Below are positions 27,517-35,857 of a stretch of 64,000 bases of DNA, piece by piece. Source of the stretch: Halalkalicoccus sp. CG83 (GTDB lineage: Archaea > Halobacteriota > Halobacteria > Halobacteriales > Halalkalicoccaceae). Each line of letters begins with the position of its first letter. The first letter of the stretch is position 1. The DNA lies in the NCBI RefSeq assembly GCF_037081715.1, contig NZ_JAZDDH010000001.1, forward strand, positions 930,001-994,000, in the 5' to 3' direction. The notes beneath the pieces are model-generated. The model did no database searches. It was not told where the DNA came from and saw only the letters and a list, made by a program, of their open reading frames with translations. The translations under genes and the position numbers were made by a program.

Positions 27517-27743
27517 TCCATCGCGATGTACGTCTGGGTGTCCTCGACGCCGGAGATCCCCTGAATCCCGTCGGCAGCGATCTCCTTCACCCGTGCCGGC
27601 GAGTCGACGTCGAGTTTCGCGATGATGTCGACGTCACCGGCGACGATGTGGGCGCTCTCGACGCCCTCGATCTCCTCGACCGAGTCCCGGAGTCGGTCGG
27701 CCTCTCCCGTGTTCGCCTTGATCATGACGTATGCAGTAACCAT
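27513..27743 (-). CDS. Stand-alone Lrp/AsnC ligand-binding (RAM) domain protein
   Basis: A 76-residue protein equal to the effector-binding half of Lrp/AsnC regulators, with no DNA-binding domain. The beta-alpha-beta-beta-alpha-beta pattern and the motif VESAHIVAGDVDIIAKLDVD are typical. Such small RAM proteins bind amino acids and may pair with full-length Lrp proteins or act as sensors. It lies 3 bp downstream of the RCK gene in the same direction, so the two are probably co-transcribed. A paralogue lies at 28522. Confidence 0.85.
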   Translation of the reverse strand: MVTAYVMIKANTGEADRLRDSVEEIEGVESAHIVAGDVDIIAKLDVDSPARVKEIAADGIQGISGVEDTQTYIAMD

Positions 27744-27746
27744 GGT

Positions 27747-28430
27747 TCAGACACCTCCTGCGGCCGCGCGGTTGCCGTCGCCGACGATCAGCTGTCGGAC
27801 GTCGTCGAGCACGCTGAAGTCCGCGAGTACCGCGAGGCGGTCGCCGGCCTCGAGCGACTGACCGGGCGACGGGATCTCCATCGGCCGGTCCTTCTTGCCG
27901 AACGCGAGGAACGTCGCGTCGGCGGGCAGTTCGATCTCGCTGAGCGTGTAGCCCCGCATCGGCGAGTCGGGCTGGACGGTGAGTTCGACCACCTGTAGGT
28001 GCTGGGCGATGTCGGCGATCGCCCGGACGTTCCCCCCGAGCAGGGCGTTCTTCGCGCTGATCGCGCCCAGGCGTTCGGGATAGATGACCTCGTTCACCTC
28101 GTCGGCGTACTCGCGGTAGATCTCCTCGCGGTAGTCCTCGTCGATCCGCATCACCGTCCGACAGCCGTGGTGGTTCGCGATCATACACGCGGCGAAGTTG
28201 GTGTTGAGGTCGCTCGTGAGCGCGCCGAACGCGTCGGCCTCGGCGATCCCCGCGTCCTCGAGCACCGTCTCGCGCGAACCGTCCCCTTCGACGACCTCGT
28301 ACCCCTCGTTTTTCGCGCGGTCGGCCACGTCCGGATCACGCTCGACGATGGTGACCTCGTGGCCCTCCGAGGAGAGCACGCGCGCCGTGCGCAGCCCCAC
28401 TCGGCCTCCGCCGCCGATGATGAATCGCAT
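27747..28430 (-). CDS. RCK (TrkA-type) NAD-binding potassium regulator
   Basis: A 227-residue TrkA/RCK protein, the cytoplasmic gating subunit of potassium uptake systems. The N-terminal Rossmann domain has GGGGRVGLRTARVL and the acidic nucleotide-binding turn VTIVERD. The C-terminal RCK_C domain covers about residues 140-220 (VELTVQPDSPMRGYTLSEIE). The start at 28430 places the Rossmann strand at the N-terminus (MRFIIGGGGRVG). No Trk membrane subunit lies nearby. Flanked by two small RAM-domain genes. Confidence 0.88.
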   Translation of the reverse strand: MRFIIGGGGRVGLRTARVLSSEGHEVTIVERDPDVADRAKNEGYEVVEGDGSRETVLEDAGIAEADAFGALTSDLNTNFAACMIANHHGCRTVMRIDEDYREEIYREYADEVNEVIYPERLGAISAKNALLGGNVRAIADIAQHLQVVELTVQPDSPMRGYTLSEIELPADATFLAFGKKDRPMEIPSPGQSLEAGDRLAVLADFSVLDDVRQLIVGDGNRAAAGGV

Positions 28431-28521
28431 GGCCCACCCTACGCCGGGGTGTGTGAATAATGTTACCCTGTCCCTCCGCCGGGCAAAGGTTTTTGATCCA
28501 TGGTAGAGTATCACACAGTCG
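28431..28521. promoter_or_regulatory. Divergent promoter region between the RCK and second RAM genes
   Basis: The 91-bp divergent gap contains AGGTTTTTGATC near 28487-28498, about 28 bp before the plus-strand ATG at 28522, and AT-rich ATTATTCACA near 28453-28462 that could serve the minus-strand gene. Shared control of the two genes is possible. Confidence 0.4.
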
Positions 28522-28752
28522 ATGGTTCACGCATTCGTCATGGTGAAGACCGGCGCCGGCAGGTCGGAGGAGATGGTCGAGGCCACCCGCGAACTGGAGG
28601 CGATCACCGAGGCCCACATCGTCGCCGGCAACTACGACATCATCGCCGAGGTCGAGACCGACGAGGTGTACGAGGTGCTTCAGGCCGCCTCCTCCGGGAT
28701 CCAGGGGCTCGACGGGATCGCCGACACGAAGACGTACATCTCGCTCGACTAG
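28522..28752 (+). CDS. Second stand-alone Lrp/AsnC RAM domain protein
   Basis: A 76-residue paralogue of the protein at 27513, same length, with the matching motif TEAHIVAGNYDIIAEVETDE and GIQGLDGIADTKTYISLD at the C-terminus. It is transcribed away from the RCK gene and ends in overlap with the convergent dehydrogenase gene. Like its sister it has no helix-turn-helix. Confidence 0.85.
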   Translation: MVHAFVMVKTGAGRSEEMVEATRELEAITEAHIVAGNYDIIAEVETDEVYEVLQAASSGIQGLDGIADTKTYISLD

Positions 28753-29789
28753 CGCGGGCGCCGCGAGTCGTGCTCGGCGAGGAACTCGAGCAGGCGGTCG
28801 CGCTGCTTCTCGAGCCGCGGGTCTCCGGACTCGTAGACGTGGTCGAACACGTCCTCGGGTCGGGCCGCCGGGCCCGACTCGGCCCGCTCGATGGCCTCGG
28901 CGAGTTCCTCCTCGGTCTCCTCGGCGATCGTCTCGATGATAGCGTCGTCGATCACACCCTCCTCGCGGAGGTAGGTCTCGTAGCGTTCGAGCGGGTCGGC
29001 CGTCCGCCAGTCGGGGAGGTCCTCCTCGTCGCGATAGCGCGAGGGGTCGTCGCTGGTGGTGTGGGCCCCCTGTCGGTAGGTGAGGCTCTCGACCAGTACG
29101 GGTTCGCCCGCACGCGCCGCGGAGAGCGCCTCGCGCACGACGCCGTACACCGCGAGCGGATCGTTGCCATCGACCTGGACGCCCTCGAAGCCGTAGGCGT
29201 CGGCCTTGATCGCGATCGACTCGCTCGCGGTCTGGCGTTCCCGGGGCATGGAGATCGCCCAGCCGTTGTTCTCACAGAAGAAGACCGTCGGCGTCGAGAA
29301 GACGCCCGCGAAGTTGAGCGCCTCGTGGAAGTCGCCCTCGCTGGTCGCGCCGTCGCCGAAACAGCAGAGCACCGCCGCGTCGTCGTCGGCGTAGTTCATC
29401 GCCATCCCCAGCCCCGTCGCGTGGGGGAGCTGGCTCGCGATCGGTACCGACTGCGGGAGGATCGGCAGCTCGTGACCGGAGGCGTACTCGGGGTGGCCCC
29501 GCCGGAACCGGAGGACGTCGCTCATCGGCACGCCGCGGGCGATCTGGGCGGCGTTCGACCGGTAGGTGGGGACGAGCCAGTCCGACTCGCGCATGGCGTG
29601 GGCGGCGCCGACCTGCGAGGCCTCCTGGCCCTCGAACGGCGGATAGCCGCTCATCCAGCCGCGGCGCTGGAGGGCGACCGCACGCTCGTCGAACCGTCGG
29701 GTTCGGACCAGGTCGCGATAGAGCGACCGCGCCGTCGCCTCGTCGATGCCGGCCTTCGAGAGGGGGTGTTCGTCGATGACGCGGTACAT
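28749..29789 (-). CDS. Thiamine-diphosphate-dependent dehydrogenase E1 alpha subunit
   Basis: A 346-residue E1-alpha subunit of a pyruvate or branched-chain 2-oxoacid dehydrogenase complex. The thiamine diphosphate motif is clear (CFGDGATSEGDFHEALNFAG followed by VFFCENNGWAIS), as is YPPFEGQEASQVGAAHAM near the N-terminus. No E1-beta, E2 or E3 gene is adjacent, so the partner must be elsewhere and the substrate is uncertain. The start at 29789 (MYRVIDEHPL) is preferred to a longer apolar leader. Confidence 0.88.
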   Translation of the reverse strand: MYRVIDEHPLSKAGIDEATARSLYRDLVRTRRFDERAVALQRRGWMSGYPPFEGQEASQVGAAHAMRESDWLVPTYRSNAAQIARGVPMSDVLRFRRGHPEYASGHELPILPQSVPIASQLPHATGLGMAMNYADDDAAVLCCFGDGATSEGDFHEALNFAGVFSTPTVFFCENNGWAISMPRERQTASESIAIKADAYGFEGVQVDGNDPLAVYGVVREALSAARAGEPVLVESLTYRQGAHTTSDDPSRYRDEEDLPDWRTADPLERYETYLREEGVIDDAIIETIAEETEEELAEAIERAESGPAARPEDVFDHVYESGDPRLEKQRDRLLEFLAEHDSRRPR

Positions 29790-29860
29790 GCCCGCTCCGA
29801 GTCGCGGGGACGCCAAAGCGATTCCGATACCCCAAAGGACGGGCGTCACCTACCCGCTCC

Positions 29861-30178
29861 ATGGTCAGTCTCGGAGCCGTGATCGGGCTCGGCGTCGTCG
29901 TCGGTCTGCACACGGTGATCGCGTCGGTGCTCATCCGGTTCTTCCGCCTGCGCCTCGACACGCGCATGGGGGTGGTCCTCTTCTCGCTGTTTCTCGTTCC
30001 CCTGGTGCTCACGATCTCGCTCCTGATCGTCGGCCAGCTGCCGGTCTTCGGCCGGATCGACCGCAACACCGTGGCGATGGTGACGGTACTGCTCCCCCTC
30101 CTGTTGGGCTACGCGATCGATCTGTTCTGGATGCCCACGCCCGAGGAGGTCGACCTGGCCCGCCGCCAGGGTCGCTAA
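29861..30178 (+). CDS. Small three-segment membrane protein
   Basis: A 105-residue protein with three predicted membrane segments (about 5-27, 36-60, 70-90) and a short charged C-terminus ([12 protein letters not shown]). It overlaps the convergent thymidylate kinase gene by 4 bases. Family not recognised with certainty; similar small membrane proteins are common in haloarchaea. Confidence 0.65.
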   Translation: MVSLGAVIGLGVVVGLHTVIASVLIRFFRLRLDTRMGVVLFSLFLVPLVLTISLLIVGQLPVFGRIDRNTVAMVTVLLPLLLGYAIDLFWMPTPEEVDLARRQGR

Positions 30179-30744
30179 CCGAGGACGTCCTCGACGCGTT
30201 CGAACACCGCCCCGGGCGGTCGGGTCGCGTCGATCCGCACGAACCGCTCGGGCTCGGCCTCGAGCAGGCGTTCGTAGTTCTCCCGGACGGACTCGAGATA
30301 CGACGCCTGCTCGAACTTGTTGGTCGCGCCGCTGCGCTCGGCCCCGGTCTCGGGGTCGACGTCGAGGTAGATCGTCAGGTCCGGCGGCCGGGTGAAGGGC
30401 GCGTGGACCTCCCGGACGTACTCCATCGGCCGATCGACGACGCCCTCTAAGGCGGCCCCCTGGTAGGCGTAGCGCGAGTCGGAGTAGCGATCCGAGATCA
30501 CGAGCCGGTCCTCGTCGAGCGCGGGCCGCACGACCCGCGAGAGGTGATCGGCGTGATCCGCGGTGTAGAGGAACAGTTCGGCGAGCGGGTCGGCGTCGGG
30601 GTCCGCGATCGACCGGGAGACCGCCTCGCCGTACCACGAGTCGGTCGGCTCGCGAGTGAAGACGGCGTCGGAACGTGCGTCCCGGAGCGCCTCCCAGACC
30701 GTGGTCTTGCCGCTGCCGTCGAGGCCCTCGAGAGTGACGAGCAT
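30175..30744 (-). CDS. tmk: Thymidylate kinase
   Basis: A 189-residue dTMP kinase, which phosphorylates dTMP for DNA synthesis. The P-loop is GLDGSGKTT (residues 7-15). The substrate-binding [12 protein letters not shown] and the [18 protein letters not shown] region with the lid follow in family order. Length is slightly short but normal for haloarchaea. Confidence 0.93.
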   Translation of the reverse strand: MLVTLEGLDGSGKTTVWEALRDARSDAVFTREPTDSWYGEAVSRSIADPDADPLAELFLYTADHADHLSRVVRPALDEDRLVISDRYSDSRYAYQGAALEGVVDRPMEYVREVHAPFTRPPDLTIYLDVDPETGAERSGATNKFEQASYLESVRENYERLLEAEPERFVRIDATRPPGAVFERVEDVLG

Positions 30745-30839
30745 ACCGGGCGTTCGCGGAAGGCACAGTATAGTGTGTCGGAGTCGCCGACCCCGGTGAA
30801 GTGAGTAGCTTTAGGGCGAATCGGGCATAAGATCCCGCC

Positions 30840-31745
30840 ATGAAGGTGCTCGTAGCCGGCGGGACGGGATTCATCGGACGACGCCTCTGCACCGAGCTTC
30901 ACGACCGGGGCCACGACGTAACCGCGCTCGCGCGCTCGCCCGACGCGAGCGTCGTCCCCGAGGGAGTGACGGTCGTCGAGGGCGACGTCACCGACCCCGA
31001 TTCGCTCCGTACGCCGCTCGAGGGCCAGGACGCCGTCGTCAACCTCGTCGCGCTCTCGCCGCTGTGGGAACCCGAGGGCGGCAACGAGATGCACGATCGC
31101 GTCCACCGTGGGGGAACCGAAAACCTCCTCAACGCGGCCGAGGATGCCGACATCAGGCGATTCGTCCAGATGAGCGGCCTCATAACGGGCGACGAGGATC
31201 TGACGTCCTACCACCGTGCGAAAGCCCGCGCCGAGGAGATCGTCCGCGGGGCCGACCTCGAGTACGTCATCTATCGTCCCTCGATCGTCTTCGGCGACGG
31301 CGACGAGATCGTCGGGTACACGACGAAGCTGAAGCAGATGTTCGCCCCGGTCGGCCCCCTCTATCCGCTGCCCGGCGGCGGCGAGCGGACGTTCTTCCAG
31401 CTCATTCACGTCGAGGACCTCGCGCCGATGCTCGCCGACGGCGTCGAGGACGACGACCGTGCGAACGAGACGTACGAACTCGGCGGCCCGAAGGTGTACA
31501 GCCTGCGCGAGATGACCGAACTCGTCTTCGAATCGAAGGGACGGAGCGTTACGATCGTCCCGCTCCCCATGTCGCTGTCGAAGGTCGGCATGAGCGTGAT
31601 GGGGGTCGTCCCGGGCCTGCGACTTGGCCCCGACCAGTTCAGGGGACTCAAGGCGGACAACCGGGTCTCCGACAACGACGTCGACGCGTTCGGCGTCTCG
31701 GAGAGCGAGATGACGACGTTCGAGGAGTACCTCGGCGTTCGATAG
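30840..31745 (+). CDS. NAD(P)-binding atypical SDR, NDUFA9-like
   Basis: A 301-residue extended/atypical short-chain dehydrogenase, similar to the NDUFA9 subgroup associated with complex I. The nucleotide motif is VAGGTGFIGRRLC (residues 5-17). The active-site region reads SYHRAKARAEEIVR, where the usual YxxxK Tyr is replaced by His (HRAK) in this alignment, so it may bind nucleotide without classical SDR catalysis. A TATA-like GCTTTAGGG lies about 30 bp before the ATG. Confidence 0.83.
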   Translation: MKVLVAGGTGFIGRRLCTELHDRGHDVTALARSPDASVVPEGVTVVEGDVTDPDSLRTPLEGQDAVVNLVALSPLWEPEGGNEMHDRVHRGGTENLLNAAEDADIRRFVQMSGLITGDEDLTSYHRAKARAEEIVRGADLEYVIYRPSIVFGDGDEIVGYTTKLKQMFAPVGPLYPLPGGGERTFFQLIHVEDLAPMLADGVEDDDRANETYELGGPKVYSLREMTELVFESKGRSVTIVPLPMSLSKVGMSVMGVVPGLRLGPDQFRGLKADNRVSDNDVDAFGVSESEMTTFEEYLGVR

Positions 31746-31781
31746 CGGGGCGCTTTTACTCCCCTGCTTCGAGAACCCGGT

Positions 31782-32462
31782 ATGGGTACGATCGCGGAGC
31801 TCAACATCCCCGCCGACGAGTTCGCGTTGGGGCCGACGTTCCGGGAGCTCTCGGATCTGGAGGTGGAGATCGAACGGCTCGTCGCCCACGATCACGGTCG
31901 GGTGATGCCCTTTGCCTGGCTGACGGCCGACGACCCCGACGCGCTCGAGGAGACGCTCTCGACCGACGAGACCGTCGAGGAGTACGAGCTGATCTCGAGG
32001 GTCGACGGCGATCAGCTCTACCGAATGGAGTGGGTCGACTCGATCGAGATGGTCATCCACATCCTTCTGGAGGAGGAGGGGACGATCCTCCACGCCCGCG
32101 GCAAGTACGACGGCTGGCACGTCCGGGTGCTCTTTCCCGACCGGGACTCGCTCTCGCGGACCTACGACTTCGCCGACGACCACGGACTCCGGTTCGACGT
32201 CGTTCGAATCTACGAGCTCGACGACGAACGAAAGGGTCGGTTCGGGCTCTCGGACGAACAGCAGGAGACGCTCGCCGCGGCGACGAAGCTCGGCTATTAC
32301 GACGTTCCCCGCGGGATCACCCAGGCGGAGCTGGCCGAGAAGCTCGGCGTCTCCCACCAGGCACTCTCCGAGCGGCTCCGGCGGGCACAGAAGACGCTCA
32401 ACGAGAACACGGTCATCATCGGCGACGCCGAGGGCGACGAGCCGAACCTCGAGACCGAGTAG
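31782..32462 (+). CDS. Bacterio-opsin activator-type HTH regulator
   Basis: A 226-residue regulator of the haloarchaeal Bat family. The C-terminal HTH_10 domain is clear (LSDEQQETLAAATKLGYYDV, ITQAELAEKLGVSHQALSER). The N-terminal 150 residues form the usual GAF-like/HTH-associated sensor region. CTTTTACTCC about 29 bp before the ATG points to a leaderless transcript. It lies just upstream of cetZ, but cetZ has its own promoter-like region. Confidence 0.87.
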   Translation: MGTIAELNIPADEFALGPTFRELSDLEVEIERLVAHDHGRVMPFAWLTADDPDALEETLSTDETVEEYELISRVDGDQLYRMEWVDSIEMVIHILLEEEGTILHARGKYDGWHVRVLFPDRDSLSRTYDFADDHGLRFDVVRIYELDDERKGRFGLSDEQQETLAAATKLGYYDVPRGITQAELAEKLGVSHQALSERLRRAQKTLNENTVIIGDAEGDEPNLETE

Positions 32463-32501
32463 CCCGCGTCGGCCGCCCCTCGATCACGCGGAGTTCGTTT
32501 C

Positions 32502-32532
32502 GACCCTATATATCACAAAACTTATATCATAC
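32502..32532 (+). promoter_or_regulatory. AT-rich promoter region of cetZ
   Basis: CTATATATCACAAAAC and CTTATATCATAC in the gap before cetZ provide two overlapping TATA-like boxes, 40-65 bp before the ATG at 32571. This would give a leader of about 15-40 nt. GGAG at 32552-32555 could be a Shine-Dalgarno remnant. Confidence 0.45.
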
Positions 32533-32570
32533 ATGCTACCTGTTAGTGTAACGGAGAACACGTCCATACT

Positions 32571-33749
32571 ATGAAACTCGCGATGATCGGATTCGGACAG
32601 GCCGGCGGAAAGATCGTCGACCGTTTTCTGGCCCACGACGACCGGCACGGAAGCGACGTCGTCCGCGCGGCGATCGCGGTCAACACCGCGCGGGCCGACC
32701 TGCTCGGGCTCGAGCACGTCCCCGACGGGAACTGCGTACTCATCGGCCAGTCGCGCGTGAAGGGCCACGGCGTCGGCGCCGACAACGAGTTGGGCGCGCG
32801 GGTCGCCGAGGAGGACGTCGACGAGATCCAGGGTGCGATCGACGCGATTCCGACCCACGAGATCGACGCGTTCCTGATCGTCGCCGGGATGGGCGGCGGC
32901 ACCGGAAGCGGCGGCGCGCCCGTTCTGGCGAAGCACCTGAAGCGGATCTACACCGAGCCGGTCTACGGGCTGGGCGTGCTCCCCGGCGAGGAGGAGGGGG
33001 GCATCTACACGCTGAACGCCGCTCGGTCGCTACAGACGTTCGTCCGCGAGGTCGACAACCTGCTCGTCTTCGACAACGACGCCTGGCGACAGACGGGCGA
33101 GTCGGTCGAGAGCGGCTACCGGGAGATCAACGAGGAGATCGTCACCCGGTTCGGCATCCTCTTCGGCGCCGGCGAGATAAGCGCGGGCGACGAGGTCGCC
33201 GAGAGCGTCGTCGACTCGAGCGAGATCATCAACACCCTCGCGGGCGGGGGCGTCTCCACCGTCGGCTACGCATCAGAACCTCTCTCGGACGAGGAGGCCG
33301 GCGGCGGACTGCTCTCGCGTTTCACCCGCGGGAACGACGACGGGATCGACAGTGCCCACACGACCAACCGGATCACCAGCCTCGTCCGGAAGGCGGCACT
33401 CGGCCGGCTGACGCTGCCCTGCGAGGTCGAGGGGACCGAACGCGCCCTGCTGGTGATGGCCGGCCCACCCCGCCATCTCAACCGGAAGGGAATCGAGCGC
33501 GGGCGGAGGTGGATCGAGGAGCAGACCGGCAGCATGGAGGTCCGCGGGGGCGACTACCCCGTCTCCGGGGCCCGCGAGGTCTCCGCCGTGCTGTTGCTCT
33601 CGGGGGTCAACGACGTCCCGCGGATCCGCGAGCTTCAACGCGTCGCCATCGAGGCCCAGGAGAACATCGAGGAGATCCGTGCGGGGAGCGCTCGCAACCT
33701 CGAACGCCTGGTCAACGACGAGAGCGACGAACTCGATCCCCTCTTCTGA
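32571..33749 (+). CDS. cetZ1: CetZ tubulin-like cell shape protein, CetZ1-type
   Basis: A 392-residue FtsZ/tubulin superfamily GTPase of the archaeal CetZ group, which controls cell shape and swimming-cell form in Haloferax. The tubulin signature GGGTGSGG (residues ~108-115, GMGGGTGSGGAP), the N-terminal FGQAGGKIVDRF and the loop NTARADLLGL are present. The whole sequence strongly resembles CetZ1, including RITSLVRKAALGRLTLPCE and the C-terminus DELDPLF, so I use that symbol. Confidence 0.93.
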   Translation: MKLAMIGFGQAGGKIVDRFLAHDDRHGSDVVRAAIAVNTARADLLGLEHVPDGNCVLIGQSRVKGHGVGADNELGARVAEEDVDEIQGAIDAIPTHEIDAFLIVAGMGGGTGSGGAPVLAKHLKRIYTEPVYGLGVLPGEEEGGIYTLNAARSLQTFVREVDNLLVFDNDAWRQTGESVESGYREINEEIVTRFGILFGAGEISAGDEVAESVVDSSEIINTLAGGGVSTVGYASEPLSDEEAGGGLLSRFTRGNDDGIDSAHTTNRITSLVRKAALGRLTLPCEVEGTERALLVMAGPPRHLNRKGIERGRRWIEEQTGSMEVRGGDYPVSGAREVSAVLLLSGVNDVPRIRELQRVAIEAQENIEEIRAGSARNLERLVNDESDELDPLF

Positions 33750-33790
33750 ACCCGGCCGTTTAATACCGGCGCCGGTCGATCCCGCCTCGA

Positions 33791-34390
33791 ATGCGCGTCG
33801 TCGTTCCCGTCGCCGCCGAGCGGCCGAAGACCCGCCTCGCTGACGTCCTCACCGGCGAGGAACGCCTCGAGTTCGCGCTCGCGATGCTCGCGGACGTCCT
33901 CAGGGCGGTTCGCGGCGCCGGCGGCGATCCGGAGGTGCTCGCGACCGCCCCCCTCGAGGCCGACGCGCCGGTCACCGTCGACGACCGGCCGCTGACGCCC
34001 GCGGTGAACGCGGCGCTCGACGACCTCCCGACGAGCGTGGTGATGGCGGATCTGCCGCTCGCGACGCCCGCCTCGCTCGAGCGGCTGTTCGCGACCGCCG
34101 GCGACGTCGTCATCGCGCCGGGCCGCGGCGGCGGCACCAACGCGCTCGTCGTCCGCCACTCCGAGTTCCGGGCGGACTACCACGGCGGTTCGTTCCTGAA
34201 ACACCGGGCTGCCGCCGCGAAACTCGGCTCGCTGGGCGTCGTCGACTCCCACCGACTCGCGACCGACGTCGACGAACGCTCGGATCTGGTGGAGCTGCTC
34301 GTCCACGGTGACGGCGCGGCCGCCGACTGGTTGCGCGACGCGGGATTCGAACTCGTCGAGCGGGAGAGTCGCCTCGCCGTCACTAGGTGA
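33791..34390 (+). CDS. cofC: 2-phospho-L-lactate guanylyltransferase
   Basis: A 199-residue nucleotidyltransferase-fold enzyme that activates 2-phospholactate (or phosphoenolpyruvate) with GTP for coenzyme F420 side-chain assembly. Family signs: MRVVVPVAAERPKTRLADVL at the N-terminus, VVMADLPLATPASLERLF in the middle and PGRGGGTNALVVRHSEFRAD. It belongs with cofG and cofH 2-6 kb away. Confidence 0.87.
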   Translation: MRVVVPVAAERPKTRLADVLTGEERLEFALAMLADVLRAVRGAGGDPEVLATAPLEADAPVTVDDRPLTPAVNAALDDLPTSVVMADLPLATPASLERLFATAGDVVIAPGRGGGTNALVVRHSEFRADYHGGSFLKHRAAAAKLGSLGVVDSHRLATDVDERSDLVELLVHGDGAAADWLRDAGFELVERESRLAVTR

Positions 34391-34464
34391 GCCGAGGAGA
34401 GACGAGACCGGCTCGGAGACACCTCACTTCCGTCAGCCGTGGGACCTCTCGGTGAACTCCCTCG

Positions 34465-34854
34465 TTACGACGCGTTCGTGTCAGCCGTCCCCGGCACGGG
34501 CTCGACACGGAACACGTACTCCGGGTAGGCGCCGTCGAGGTTCGTGGGGCTCTCCTCGGCGGTGTGCGTCCGGCACAGGACGGCCTCCGCCTCGACGGCA
34601 CCGTGACCGGTCTCTTCCTGGTAGCGTTCGAGGACGAGAAACGCCGCCGGCTCGGTACAGCCGCGACGGTGACACTCACGGGACGAGTCAGGACCCTCGT
34701 CCTCCTCGCGAGGGACCTCGTTCGCCTCGTCCCGGTCGTCGCCCGGGGGCTCCGCCTCGTCGGCTCGGTCACGCGCCTGTTGGAGCTCCCGTTCCCGTTG
34801 ACGGTTCTCCGCGTCACGAGCTTGCTTCTCTCGCCCCCTCTTGGTGTCCGGCAT
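34465..34854 (-). CDS. Haloarchaeal hypothetical protein with a Cys-rich motif
   Basis: A 129-residue protein. The N-terminal 60 residues are a charged helix-rich leader (KRGREKQARDAENRQREREL). The C-terminal part holds a possible metal site: ECHRRGCTEPAAFLVLE and AVLCRTH, that is two Cys five residues apart, then Cys and His about 34 residues later. Function unknown. It lies alone between cofC and the creatininase-family gene. Confidence 0.65.
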   Translation of the reverse strand: MPDTKRGREKQARDAENRQRERELQQARDRADEAEPPGDDRDEANEVPREEDEGPDSSRECHRRGCTEPAAFLVLERYQEETGHGAVEAEAVLCRTHTAEESPTNLDGAYPEYVFRVEPVPGTADTNAS

Positions 34855-35005
34855 GCTCCGAGAGAGGACGATAGGGGAGATAACGCTATGGTCGTCGCGG
34901 GGTGCCTCGTCGAACGGGTAGCTGACGCCTCACGAGCCGGTATCGATCAGAACTGAAGGACACGTCGTCCGTCACGGCCGAAGACGAGTTCACGGAGCCG
35001 AGCGC

Positions 35006-35761
35006 TCAGACGGCGTCGCGCTCGGCCTCGATTCGCTCGGCGTACGCGTCCGTCATCCGTTCGAGGATGGCCTCGCCGGCCTCGGAGGTCGCCTCGCGGG
35101 GGTCGCCGAGGACGCCGCTCTCGCTGATCGCGTCGAACCCCTCGTTCAGCAGCCGTGGAACCGAGACCTCGCCCTCGTGACCGGCGCGGAGCTCGTCGAT
35201 TCGGACGAGTCCCTCCGCGACCGCGAGGACGATCGCCGTCTCGGCCGCCCCTGCGTGGATCACCGGCTCCTGGTACTCCACGCCGGCCTCGCGCAGCCCC
35301 TCGTTCATCAGCCGCATGTTCTCCTCGAGGTCCGCGAGCGTGATCACGCTCGCGTCGATCTCCCGGGCGATCTCGGGCGCGACCGTCTCGACCGGCGCGA
35401 AGTTCCCGCCGTGAGTGGGGAGGAGGACGACGTGTTCGAAACCGTGTGCGTCGAGCGACCGACAGTACGAGCGGACGAGATCCATCAGCGTTTCGGGGGG
35501 TATCGTGATCGTTCCCGGGAACGCCATGTGGTGGCCCGAGCAGCCGGGTCGGATCGTGGGGGCCGCGATCGCGTCGCCCAGCCGTTCGGCGATGCGCCGC
35601 GAGAGTTCGTCGCCCGCGAGCGCGTCCATGACCAGGGGCAGGTGTGGTCCGTGCTGTTCGATCGAGCCCACGGCGATCACCGCCGTCCGGGTTCCCGCCT
35701 CGAGCGCCGCCTCGACCTCCGGCCACGTGTGCTCCTCGAGGAGCACCGAACTGGACGACAT
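35006..35761 (-). CDS. Creatininase-family amidohydrolase (ArfB candidate)
   Basis: A 251-residue metal-dependent amidohydrolase of the creatininase superfamily. The metal-binding series is visible: GSIEQHGPHLPLVMDA (Glu, His, Asp), LPTHGGNFAP (His) and IHAGAAETAIVLA (Glu). In archaea one branch of this family is ArfB, which deformylates the pyrimidine intermediate leading to riboflavin and the F420 chromophore. Its divergent pairing with cofG makes that role plausible, but motif evidence alone cannot separate it from creatinine amidohydrolase or MftE-like enzymes. Confidence 0.8.
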   Translation of the reverse strand: MSSSSVLLEEHTWPEVEAALEAGTRTAVIAVGSIEQHGPHLPLVMDALAGDELSRRIAERLGDAIAAPTIRPGCSGHHMAFPGTITIPPETLMDLVRSYCRSLDAHGFEHVVLLPTHGGNFAPVETVAPEIAREIDASVITLADLEENMRLMNEGLREAGVEYQEPVIHAGAAETAIVLAVAEGLVRIDELRAGHEGEVSVPRLLNEGFDAISESGVLGDPREATSEAGEAILERMTDAYAERIEAERDAV

Positions 35762-35857
35762 GCACGGTCCGACGCGTGGTCCGCGTATAAATCCGGGCGT
35801 CCGGTCCGCCGCGTCCGACGGCGGGGTTTTTACCGCTGGGCGGTCGACCGAGGAACG
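35762..35857. promoter_or_regulatory. Divergent promoter region of creatininase-family gene and cofG
   Basis: GATTTATACG on the minus strand (near 35785-35794) lies about 27 bp before the ATG at 35761. GTTTTTACC on the plus strand (35825-35833) lies about 29 bp before the cofG ATG. Both spacings fit leaderless transcripts, and the shared 96-bp region suggests joint control. Confidence 0.5.

Noticed and set aside
30498-32357. 619-residue minus-strand frame over the NDUFA9-like and Bat-type genes
   Set aside because: Both plus-strand genes show clear domain motifs; the antisense frame does not and lacks a start context.
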